In this document: positions 1 through 8,499 of the stretch, piece after piece
Layout: every line of letters begins with the position of its first letter
Position numbering within the stretch: position 1 is the first letter of the stretch
Assembly: GCA_051453625.1 (NCBI GenBank)
Contig: JBOZIK010000001.1
Location: 6,976,622-7,005,423, forward strand
Origin: Welwitschia mirabilis
Taxonomy: Eukaryota > Gnetophyta > Gnetopsida > Welwitschiales
Direction: 5' to 3'
DNA: 28,802 nt
The notes under the pieces: model-generated
What the model was told of the DNA's origin: nothing
Database searches by the model: none
Seen by the model: only the letters and a program-made list of their open reading frames with translations
Translations under genes and position numbers: made by a program

Positions 1-747
1 CATAAAACATTTATAAGTAGTTACATAATCCTCATGAGTTTGTTATGGGAAGTTGGTTACTTCTTTTATTCTCTTCCTCATAGTACTTTCACTCAAAAAT
101 CTTTTAATGAAAACTTCTTGCACTTAACTCTATGATTTAAGGCTTTTATATGGGATGGTTTTAAACTAAATTTTTGCTCTTCCTCTAAGGATGACTGGAA
201 AAATAATCATGTATGTATGATCATAATGCATTTTTCTCCATTTCCTGATGTAAGCATAAGTTGTTCTATGTAATCTAGATATTGAAAAGGATCTTCTTCT
301 GGTTCCCCTGAAAGGGTTGGATAAGCACTTAAATTCCTTAATTATACATCATCTCTAGGAGATAAACTAAAATGATTTTTAATTTCATATTTCTATTAGC
401 AATTAAACCCCTAAGAGTAATTTTTTCATTCGAAGAAGAAGTTCGTATTATGATTGGAGTATTAAAAGAAGTAAGAAGTAACTTACTTTTGCTTTTGCAA
501 TGCTTTCAAAACATTCGACATTTTTGATGAAACAATGCGATCGCTTTCTACACTATAATTTTTGTTTATAAAATCTGATACTAAAATAATAAAAGTGAAA
601 AAAATATTCTTCTTCAATTCTAGGCATTTGTGTATCTAGGATGTGCGTATCTAGATTAAGTTCGAAGTTAATTAATCCTTCTCTGATATTTTCTTTAATA
701 AGGTTCTGTTCTCTCTGATATTTCATCTTCTTATCAGAATTCACCAT
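1..747 (-). pseudogene. Ty3/gypsy gag, decayed, running off the left edge
   Basis: Remains of the capsid (Gag) protein of a Ty3/gypsy retrotransposon, read right to left. An ATG at 747-745 opens a 64-codon frame rich in Lys and Glu that closes at 553. Further along, in shifted frames, the typical Retrotrans_gag order appears: an acidic EDPFQYLDYIEQLM stretch at about 250-305, then IFPVILRGRAKI followed by a stop at about 170-230, then FIKRFLSESTMRKRIKEVTN and a THEDYVTTYK block at about 10-110. This matches the 'LFPFSLRDKAK..W' and 'F...FP..KT..LR.EI..F' pattern of Athila/Tat-type gag. Several stops and at least two frame changes show that it is dead. The family call is confident; the exact lineage is not. 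Confidence 0.72.
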
Positions 748-814
748 ATCTTTACATGTTCAAATAACTAACAAAACAAAGAAATCAAAAATAGCAAACC
801 ATCACTACCTGGTC

Positions 815-830
815 ATGGGAATGGCAAGAA
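815..830 (-). promoter_or_regulatory. Probable decayed gypsy primer-binding site
   Basis: On the minus strand TTGCCATTCCCATG lies between the inferred LTR end and the gag ATG. It resembles a decayed TGGCGCCATTCCC-type primer site, complementary to a tRNA 3' end, as used by plant gypsy elements. The leading TGGCG is not intact, so the call rests mostly on position. Confidence 0.35.
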
Positions 831-833
831 GGA

Positions 834-2558
834 TGATTATCATAGTAAATGAAAAATCTAAAATTACAGGAATTACAGAAAAATACAGACTCTCGTCCGA
901 GCTGTCATGCGGATGACAGTAAGAATGATAGAAAATTTTATTTTCTAGAAAAGAAAATTCGAAAAATGTGAAATACAGAAGAAAAATGTAGACTATCGTC
1001 CTATCAGGTTATGTGGACAATAGATAAGACGATAGTTATTCTAAAAAAAACACAAAAAAATTGTGGAAAATTAAGTTGCAGAAATAAACCTACTTTAACC
1101 TAAGCTAGAAAACTATAGTACTAATCCAAATAAATAACCTAAAAAGAAGGTTCAAGATACTTAGTTGGTTATTGATAATTCTCTTAGCTCCTTGCGGTCT
1201 TCCCTGATAATGGTGCTATAATGTTGCAGTGTGTATTTATGTAATCTGAAAATCCTTTAAGTAGATCTATAAATCAAGTAATTTATGGAAAACACACTCT
1301 AGTATAGATGGAAGTTCATCCAAATGACATAATTTAATGAAGGAACTAGGCTTAGAGTTAGAGAATTGTTTTGTTAAAGTATTTTTACTCTTTTTTCTTA
1401 TAAAAACTAAAAGGAAATAAACAAGTAAATGCAATGCTAAATGGAAATGAAATACAAGTGAATGGAAATGAAAATGAAAATGGAAATAGAAATAAATCCT
1501 ACTTAGATTCTAGTCTTTCTATCACAAAGATACTTCCTCTATAACTTATATCAATTAAGAAGAGTATTTACTAGTTCTTAACCAACATAAACTATGAAAT
1601 CTATCTAAGTAAGAATATGTAATATGTAATATGAAATTAAATGACATGAAATACAAGGCAAATTTACTGCTACTATTCAAGGTCAACCTTAATAAACGTT
1701 GCCCTTATGATCTAAATAAATCAAAGCTTGTTACTTAACTATAACCAATTTAAATCATAAGAGACATTTACAATATTAAAATAAAGAGGAAATTGTATTA
1801 ATCCAAAGAGAAATTAGAAAAACATCCACTCACAATCAAAACAATAGCATCTCAATGAAAGAAACATAGCCTAATACCAAAGAGACTCCTTTTTGTAGCA
1901 CAAGATGAACCACCCTTCAATCCTCTGTCATAAGTATCGGGTAAAAAATATGGAGTGGAAATGAAGAAGGAGAATGGTATTTATAGCTTTTCATTAAAGG
2001 CAAAACCCTAAAAGTGGGAAATAGAAACCCTAATGATCCACATGAGTTATTTGATCCTATTTACAATGATATTTATTATGGAAGTGTAAAAACAATTGTC
2101 ATCTAAGTTGTTGTTCACACGATAGAGTGGACGACACTGCCTTAATTGCTTGGTAGTATGCTCATGTGATATTTTCAACCCCATGGATTACCTACACACA
2201 TTTTCGATGTAAGTGGATGATGCCCTATCATCATGTACCCCATGTATTGCTGTCGGTGCTACTATTGGCACCGTAAGTTCTATCCATATCAGTAGTGTGG
2301 TTGTCCTCTATGTCATGGGGACGATGGTAGGGATGATGATCTTCCTCTATTCTTTTCTCCAAGGTAAGTTAGTCTTCTGCTTTATAAAGTCCTCCGTCTA
2401 AATCTGTAGTATCAGAACAAATACAAGAACTACTAAAATTCCTAAGGATCACATGTTTTGCTGATTATCCTATCAGATCTTCATATTCATCCATATTGCA
2501 TCAAAACCTATATGAATGTCCTATAAAAGTACTCAAAATACAACATCAAATTCCTACA
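834..2558 (-). repeat. Probable Ty3/gypsy 5' LTR
   Basis: This non-coding stretch lies upstream, on the minus strand, of the gypsy gag. The bounds are inferred: minus-strand TGTAGGAATT at 2558 and ...ATAATCA at 834, about 1.7 kb, a usual size for Athila-like LTRs. It holds a clear minus-strand TATA box with AT-rich and GGGTTT-containing sequence upstream of it, as plant LTR promoters have. A low-complexity patch built on GGAAATGAAAAT is present at about 1440-1490. The second LTR would lie left of the window, so the ends cannot be confirmed here. An open frame at 2213-2401 on the plus strand has no protein-like features. Confidence 0.5.
1978..1986 (-). promoter_or_regulatory. TATA box of the gypsy LTR
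   Basis: The minus strand reads CTATAAATACC, about 1.2 kb upstream of the gag ATG and inside the inferred LTR. It is a strong plant TATA consensus and would place the RNA start near 1950. Confidence 0.5.
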
Positions 2559-2563
2559 AATTA

Positions 2564-2759
2564 GCATCGCAATACTTTAGTTAGTTGTGTTTTAGCATTT
2601 ACGAAATCTAANNNNNNNNNNTTTTATATACTATGAACTTTGAGGTCTAACTTCGATTAATGCATTTTGCAATTCAATGTTTTCCAATTTAACCTATCTA
2701 CATAATAGACACAATATGTATGATAAGTAAAATAATCAAAACTAAATTTTTATCAATAA
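2564..2759 (-). repeat. Start of the 3' LTR of the SIRE-like copia element, cut by the gypsy insertion
   Basis: About 180 bp here match 14345-14533 clearly, for example 'TTTGAGGTCTAA', 'ACCTATCTACATAATAG' and 'ATCAAAACTA' against 'ATTAAAACTA'. On the minus strand it begins TTATTGATAAAAATTTAG, a decayed TGTTGG-type LTR start, directly after a polypurine tract. Homology stops near 2564, where the inferred gypsy LTR begins, so the rest of this LTR probably lies beyond the inserted element. A 10-N gap (2612-2621) falls inside. Confidence 0.68.
2612..2621. other. Assembly gap, 10 N
   Basis: Ten N inside the copia 3' LTR fragment. Alignment with the other LTR copy (14385-14395) suggests that only a few bases are missing. 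Confidence 0.95.
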
Positions 2760-2760
2760 T

Positions 2761-2772
2761 CTCCCTCTTTTT
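2761..2772 (-). promoter_or_regulatory. Polypurine tract of the SIRE-like copia element
   Basis: On the minus strand AAAAAGAGGGAG lies directly before the LTR start, inside GATAATGTCCAAAACTTGG-type flanking sequence (plus-strand reading). Copia elements of the SIRE/Maximus group typically carry AAAAAGGGGGAGA at this place, where it primes plus-strand DNA synthesis. Confidence 0.6.
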
Positions 2773-3168
2773 GATAATGTCCAAAACTTGGTAAATCTCA
2801 TTAGTGTAATTATTTTTTATCAACTAAATTGAGATAGTTTAATCTAAATGAACATAAAATGTATTACATAATACATAATATAAATTTTAATCATTTTGAA
2901 AATATTGATTAATCATACTCATAAACATGCAAAGTAATAAACAAAAAAAATCACATAAGCATTAAGTAATTGCATTTAAGAAAAAATAACAATAGTTAAT
3001 AATTGATCATGTGATATGTGCCAATAATAATAAATAATAACATTGTACAATGGTAGAAATACCAATAATTAATAACAAAGAATGAAATGTGTACCAATAA
3101 GAGGAAAAATATCAATAGATAAATTGAGATGTATGCCAACAAGGAAAAAGTAATCATCAACAGTTTAC
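2773..3168 (-). other. Untranslated spacer between accessory ORF and polypurine tract
   Basis: An AT-rich stretch with short recurring words (accaataat, aataataa). No coding potential is visible. By position it is the 3' untranslated part of the copia element. Confidence 0.45.
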
Positions 3169-3280
3169 TCATAGGGAGCTCAATTCATCTATCTCAAGAT
3201 CATATCCTCTAGGCTCATACAAGATGTTCAAGATGATTTCCCTATCTTCTCCTCCTTTTTGGACAGCATTCAAAAGGACC

Positions 3281-4358
3281 TAATCATTGATTAAGTTATT
3301 AGTGTATTGTAGTCCTTCTTTTGCATCATTATTGTCCCTGGTGGTGAATATGATGTATGAAGAGGAAGATGTGGATGGAGGTGTGTGACATTTCTAAATG
3401 GATACTGAGATGACTCATTAGGGCCCTGAGAGGTCTATATCCTCATACATGAATATGTCTAAGGGATAATAAAAGTATTAAAGAAACTAGTAGTAGTGGC
3501 TTCAGTAAAAGATGATGGTGGAGCTGTGCTAAGAGGTGGAACATGTATTAGTTCTAGAAAATATGGTGATGGAGATAGAAGACAAGGTGGTGATGGTGGA
3601 TGAGGGAGTAATGAAGGCTATGTAGGATGGTAAATGGGTAATTTACAAAGAGGCCTATGAAATATGAAGGATTGATCATCTTAGCTCTCAGAATCTCATG
3701 GCTTTCACACTTGAACAACTACACCTCACTCCCCTAACCTCGACTACTGATTCATGGACATTTGGCTCTGGTGAATGGACTATAGTTTCTGTGTTCTCTT
3801 ATAATGCATGGGTAATATCAGTGACTCCTATACTATATGTACTTTTTCAATAAATATTGTAGTGAGGTTAAGTAAACTAGTGTAACTATCCTTAGCAAGC
3901 CCTATGCATCTATGGCACATACATTATGAAGGGAACACATGGAACTGTACAAAAATATGTATGTACACATAATTGCGAGGGTTTAGTCTAATCTACTTGC
4001 TTTGACACATAGTTGCTCACTACTCGCATATACTCCCATGAAATTCCCAAATATGTGTAGTGCGTTAGTGATTGATGTGAAGCTTTGAAACGAGGCATAT
4101 ATTAGGGCTTAGGATCCATAGGTTTTATATCATGATACTAGCTTACTGCTTCCCCTGAGTCTATGTGAGAGCCTGGTGATCCCCTTATATCTGTGAAGAA
4201 GCTTGGTACTTCTCTTGTGTTTGTACCTGCTTTGCTATGGAGTTTGAAAAATTCATATTTGCTACATGGCCTAAGACATATCTTGTAGCATGAGGTGTTG
4301 GATATGCCTCTACCTCTAATTCCTCCTTAGAATCAATCCAAGTGGGAGTTCCCTTGGA
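3281..4358. repeat. Copy 1 of a duplicated segment of the accessory-ORF tail
   Basis: Starts TAATCATTGATTAAGTTATT and recurs at 4459, just after a 100-N gap. The two copies are similar but not identical (many single-base differences, roughly nine in ten bases matching by eye in the first 150 bp). Copy 1 is about 440 bp longer, keeping a stretch around 3690-4130 that copy 2 lacks. Confidence 0.75.
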
Positions 4359-4458
4359 NNNNNNNNNNNNNNNNNNNNNNNNNNNNNNNNNNNNNNNNNN
4401 NNNNNNNNNNNNNNNNNNNNNNNNNNNNNNNNNNNNNNNNNNNNNNNNNNNNNNNNNN
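4359..4458. other. Assembly gap, 100 N, between the two copies of a repeat
   Basis: Exactly 100 N. The base after the gap begins the same sequence as 3281, and the last bases before it match about 5098. The two flanks are therefore paralogous or allelic copies. Confidence 0.95.
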
Positions 4459-5098
4459 TAATCATTGATTAAGTTATTAGTGTATTGTATTCCTTCTTTT
4501 GCATCATTATTGTCCCTGGTGATGAATATGATGTATGAAGAGGAAGATATGGAGGGAGGTGTGTGCCATTTCTTAGATGGACACTGAAATATCTCACTAG
4601 AGCCCTGAGAGATATGTCTCCTTATAAATAAGTAGTTTGAGTATTAATCAAAGTAACAAAAGAATTAGTAGTGGTAGTATCAATAAAAGATAGCAGTGAA
4701 GATATGCTAAGAGGTGATACATGGATTAATTTAGTGAAAGATGGTGGTGAAAATGGAATGCAAGGTGGTGATCATGGATGAGGAGATGATGAAGATCATA
4801 TATAATGGTGAACAAGTAATTTTCAATAAGGCCTATTAAAAATGAAGGGTTGAATATCAGAGCTTTATGAGTCTCCCTTCTACTCCCCTTATGATGGTGA
4901 TGGAGCCTAGTACTTCCTTTGTACCTATGTCCATGTAGGAGTTTAGTGCTTTTGTTATATCTATTCCTTCTCTCCTATAGACTCTGATGAATTAGTATCT
5001 GATACATGACCTAAATCATAATCTATAACATGTAGCACTAGAGGTACCTATACCTTAATTTCCTCCTTAGAATCAATCTAAGTAGGAGTCCTCATGGA
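4459..5098. repeat. Copy 2 of the duplicated accessory-ORF segment
   Basis: Matches copy 1 (3281-4358) from its first base to the common end at GGAGTCCTCATGGA, with an internal deletion of roughly 440 bp. Sequence continues from here into the better-preserved coiled part of the accessory ORF, so this copy is the one joined to the rest of the frame. Confidence 0.75.
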
Positions 5099-5317
5099 TT
5101 CCAAACTACTTATAAGAGCCTCTCCTTCACTAGTTATAGAATGATGCTTTTTGAGCCTTAATAAATTACATTTAATTTTACCTATAATCTTTGCAATAGC
5201 CTTTAAACCCTCATTTACAAATGTTAAACTCTGAGATATTATATAGTAAGATAATTGAAACTGTTATTTGAATAATCTCTTACTTGTACCTTCACCTGCT
5301 AGCATTGATACTCTTCA

Positions 5318-5417
5318 NNNNNNNNNNNNNNNNNNNNNNNNNNNNNNNNNNNNNNNNNNNNNNNNNNNNNNNNNNNNNNNNNNNNNNNNNNNNNNNNNNN
5401 NNNNNNNNNNNNNNNNN
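5318..5417. other. Assembly gap, 100 N, with duplicated flanks
   Basis: The 80 bases before the gap (5238-5317) recur directly after it (5418-5497) with only three single-base differences that I can see, all G/A or C/T. The contig ends overlap and were not merged. Confidence 0.95.
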
Positions 5418-5777
5418 ATTATATAGTAAGATAATTGAAACTATTATTTGAATAATCTCTTACTTGTACCTTCACCTACTAGTATTGATACTCTTCATTT
5501 CTTACTAAACTCTACATTCGACTTCTGGAAAAGTGTAATAATATCCATATATAAAATGAAACATAAATCAATCTTCAACCCTGTAAGAAGACAATAAGCA
5601 ACAAACATCTACAGGGGATTACAATACCTATAGCTGTCAACCTGAATAAGTATGTTGTAGAATGTAATTAAACTTAAAATAGATGCATTTGGTACTAATC
5701 CTTCTATTCTATATTCTCATAAAAATTTAGTCTATAATGCCCAAAAAACACATTTCTTATCAAACATCATAAAACAC

Positions 5778-5877
5778 NNNNNNNNNNNNNNNNNNNNNNN
5801 NNNNNNNNNNNNNNNNNNNNNNNNNNNNNNNNNNNNNNNNNNNNNNNNNNNNNNNNNNNNNNNNNNNNNNNNNNNNN
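5778..5877. other. Assembly gap, 100 N, with identical flanks
   Basis: The 45 bases 5733-5777 are repeated without change at 5878-5922. This is an unmerged contig overlap rather than missing sequence. Confidence 0.95.
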
Positions 5878-6117
5878 TATAATGCCCAAAAAACACATTT
5901 CTTATCAAACATCATAAAACACTAACAAAGTAGTAAGTGAATATATCTTTAAAAAAATGCACATATAACTGTGATAGCTTTTAACCATGAATGCTAAGCA
6001 TGGAATTTATAAAACCAGGTGTAAGAAATAAAGAATTACCTTGTACTTGCATTTAGAAAGTCCTAGTGTAATTATCTATCTCATGCATCTTTTTATAAAA
6101 TTCTCTAACAATAGGTT

Positions 6118-6428
6118 NNNNNNNNNNNNNNNNNNNNNNNNNNNNNNNNNNNNNNNNNNNNNNNNNNNNNNNNNNNNNNNNNNNNNNNNNNNNNNNNNNN
6201 NNNNNNNNNNNNNNNNNNNNNNNNNNNNNNNNNNNNNNNNNNNNNNNNNNNNNNNNNNNNNNNNNNNNNNNNNNNNNNNNNNNNNNNNNNNNNNNNNNNN
6301 NNNNNNNNNNNNNNNNNNNNNNNNNNNNNNNNNNNNNNNNNNNNNNNNNNNNNNNNNNNNNNNNNNNNNNNNNNNNNNNNNNNNNNNNNNNNNNNNNNNN
6401 NNNNNNNNNNNNNNNNNNNNNNNNNNNN
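6118..6428. other. Assembly gap, 311 N
   Basis: Unlike the 100-N gaps, this run has an odd length and no duplicated flanks, so it looks like a size-estimated gap. It removes part of the N-terminal half of the accessory ORF. Confidence 0.95.
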
Positions 6429-6545
6429 TCTATAAGAGAAAAGAAAACCTATTATTCTTGCTATTAAAATGTATTCTAAATCCAAGATGTCTTTGCTAAG
6501 AGGTTTAAGAAAAATAGGTTCGAAAAGAGTTTTTAAGAGGGACAC

Positions 6546-7060
6546 CTATTGAATGGAGGATTAAAAATGATATATGGTAACTTCTTTTCTAAGTAAAAAG
6601 GGTCAAACCCCCATTTTTACATGTTTAATATTTTCATGATAGTTCTCAAAAGATGTCTACTAGCTGAAAGACATCTAAAATGATAATATTACATTGATCA
6701 AAACTATCTGCTGTTTAAAATTTTAAGAGTCATCTACATACTATAAAGATGTCTACTTGTTTAAAGACATCTATTTCAAAAAGTAATGAAAAACATACTT
6801 GCCCTTCAAAGATGTTCAGTAAATAAAGATGTTTACTTGATAGACATTATAAAACTGGAGACGTCTTCATGGTAGATGTCTTTCATTGAAAGCCATATTT
6901 CTTGAAATATTAAAAAAATTCAAAATTTTATATGACTAATATCATAATAAAAATAAGGTAGCAAAAATATAAATTAACACATATATGTAATTTACTAATT
7001 TAATTTTAACTATAATCTCAATTCATAAAATATCATAATGGGAAGTTCAGATTTTGAGAA
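6546..7060. other. Non-coding spacer with repeated inverted octamers
   Basis: No gene is seen. AGATGTCT and its reverse complement AGACATCT alternate: 6651-6658 with 6669-6676, and 6747-6754 with 6765-6772, each pair separated by exactly 10 bases. Weaker pairs follow (6827/6842), then the palindrome AGACGTCT at 6859-6866 and a last AGATGTCT at 6874-6881. Each pair could form an 8-bp hairpin. The same octamer occurs at least four times in the copia LTR (13980, 14215, 14279, 14312). The remaining 180 bp are plain AT-rich sequence. Confidence 0.7.
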
Positions 7061-8489
7061 TGATTATCTAATGACTTACTTGAGCAAGTAGTAAGGTATT
7101 TTAAGTAGTTTTGTAAGACATTAGATAATTTTATACTGAGTTTTGACAATAATGAATAGTTAAGACAAATATCTTGAAAACATGTAATCTTCATTACATT
7201 TGATAACATTTTAAGTAAGTTGTAATACTTCCTTCTAAAGTAGAAATCCTATAATCAAAGAGTTTAATTTAACACAAGAAATAACTTTAAGAAGTCCATC
7301 ACCCACCACATTACCTATACAATAATACAAATGATAGAAGTAACTATGCTAACTAGGATACTTATTAGACTAAACTAGTAACTGTTGTGAATCTTGTATG
7401 ATGTGGCATCATCTTCTATGACATCTGGACAATTAGTAGGATGAGAACTAAATATAACTACTTACCAAACTCCACCAAACTTTCACCATGTGTCATGTTC
7501 CTTTTTTTGTATCTATTAGGGTTTTTTTACTTTTGTTAGGGTTTGCTATTTTTAGAGTCTTATTTGTAATAAATACCTTCACCACCTCAATTCTAGCTTT
7601 ATCTTTAGTAGCACTAAAAATTCTTATGATAAGATATCAAACATCATGAGATTCATCTATTATTATTGCATAGAGATGTCTTTCTTGATGTTGAGCTATG
7701 TATCTTCGATTGAGGTGCTGCTGCTTTATAACATGGATGTTGGTTCAACTTAATATCTTTTGTTATATGCATCTCCATTATGGTTTATGTTATTTATGAT
7801 GTTGTAATAGCATCATTTGTAATATTGATCATGAGAACAACCTTTATTAGGGTTAACACTGGTAGCTGTGTTGCATTGCATTTTATTTCATAGATTAACT
7901 TTGCATGTTTTCATATCATATTTGATATGCCTGATAACTAAGGCTAGTTAGGATTTAGAAATAATGCTCCTTGATTAATCTAGATTATATACGGTCAATC
8001 TCTGTGACAAGTTGATGTGGGAATCAAATAGATATTGCATTTAGATTAGTCTTGCATTTCATTTGTATAGTGTGTTTTCTTGCATTGTTTCTTACATTGT
8101 TATTTATTTTATTTACTTAAAAGAAAATACAAAAATATTTTTTTTAAATTCAATTATCTTTCTTTNNNNNNNNNNNNNNNNNNNNNNNNNNNNNNNNNNN
8201 NNNNNNNNNNNNNNNNNNNNNNNNNNNNNNNNNNNNNNNNNNNNNNNNNNNNNNNNNNNNNNNNNGCATTGTTTCTTACGTTGTTATTTATTTTGTTTAC
8301 TTAAAAGAAAATACAAAAATATTTTGTTTAAAGTCAATTATCTTTCTTTTTACCTATGCCTTCAATGGATTATGACATTTAGATCCCCTCCATCTATATT
8401 AGTGTTTTGTATTTTGTAATATATATATTTTTGTAATTAACAGGATCTAATAAGAACATGAAAGATTATACAAATACATACTACAACCA
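7061..8489 (+). repeat. LTR copy, sister of the solo LTR at 16613-17858
   Basis: Aligns along its whole length with 16613-17858, through shared blocks such as ATTGAGGTGCTGCTGCTTTATAACA, the GTTAGGGTTT patches and the terminal ACTACAACCA. Removing the 100-N gap and its duplicated ~84-bp flank leaves about 1245 bp, essentially the same as the other copy. The ends have drifted (TGATTA instead of TGTTGT, ACAACCA instead of ACAACA), and I find no clear target-site duplication. It lies between the RNase H end and the accessory ORF of the minus-strand copia element, so it probably inserted there later. No internal coding region of its own element is visible. Confidence 0.62.
8166..8265. other. Assembly gap, 100 N, with duplicated flanks
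   Basis: 8085-8165 (GCATTGTTTCTTACATTG...) recurs at 8266-8349 with a few differences. Open frames that read across this gap are artefacts of the N run. Confidence 0.95.
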
Positions 8490-8499
8490 TTGGATCAGG

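Larger units (their letters stand above)
3169..6545 (-). pseudogene. Accessory ORF of the SIRE-like copia element (putative plant transposon protein domain)
   Basis: A decayed reading frame between RNase H and the 3' LTR, read right to left. It opens near 6545 with SLLKTLFEPIF and LSKDILDLEYILIARIIGF. After a 311-N gap comes PIVREFYKKMHEIDNYTRTF (6117-6058), then VQGNSLFLTPGFINSML (6050-6000), then NPL, a stop, and MFVAYCLLTGLKID near 5600. This order (V(V/I)REFY, VRG...TPEFI, then LL..LTG(K)KI) is that of the plant-transposon domain I know as PF20167 (Transposase_32). Then follow EGLKAIAKIIGKIKCNLLRL (about 5190) and a Pro/Ser/Thr-rich tail. The frame ends LEIDELSSL then TGA at 3169-3171. 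Four assembly gaps and many stops break it. An env-like role, as proposed for SIRE ORFs, cannot be judged. Confidence 0.62.

Noticed and set aside
2213-2401. 62-codon plus-strand open frame starting MDDALSSCTP
   Set aside because: Hydrophobic, unlike any family I know, and antisense within a probable gypsy LTR. Length is within chance expectation.
6041-6499. Long plus-strand frame at 6041-6499
   Set aside because: Most of it is the 311-N gap translated as unknown residues. The minus strand here carries the accessory ORF.
6646-6881. CRISPR-like or tRNA-like array suggested by regular short inverted repeats
   Set aside because: Units are 8 bp with variable spacing, in a plant retroelement. 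There is no repeat-spacer structure and no RNA-gene fold.
8377-8410. Polypurine-like GATGGAGGGGAT on the minus strand, considered as the copia element's own 3' polypurine tract
   Set aside because: The sister LTR at 17750-17858 extends past the same point to ACAACA with a target duplication, so this tract lies inside the inserted LTR. A better tract exists at 2761-2772.
8063-8419. Two overlapping plus-strand frames rich in Phe, Leu and Ile
   Set aside because: They read across a 100-N gap and its duplicated flanks inside an LTR. The repeated peptide is the duplicated flank.
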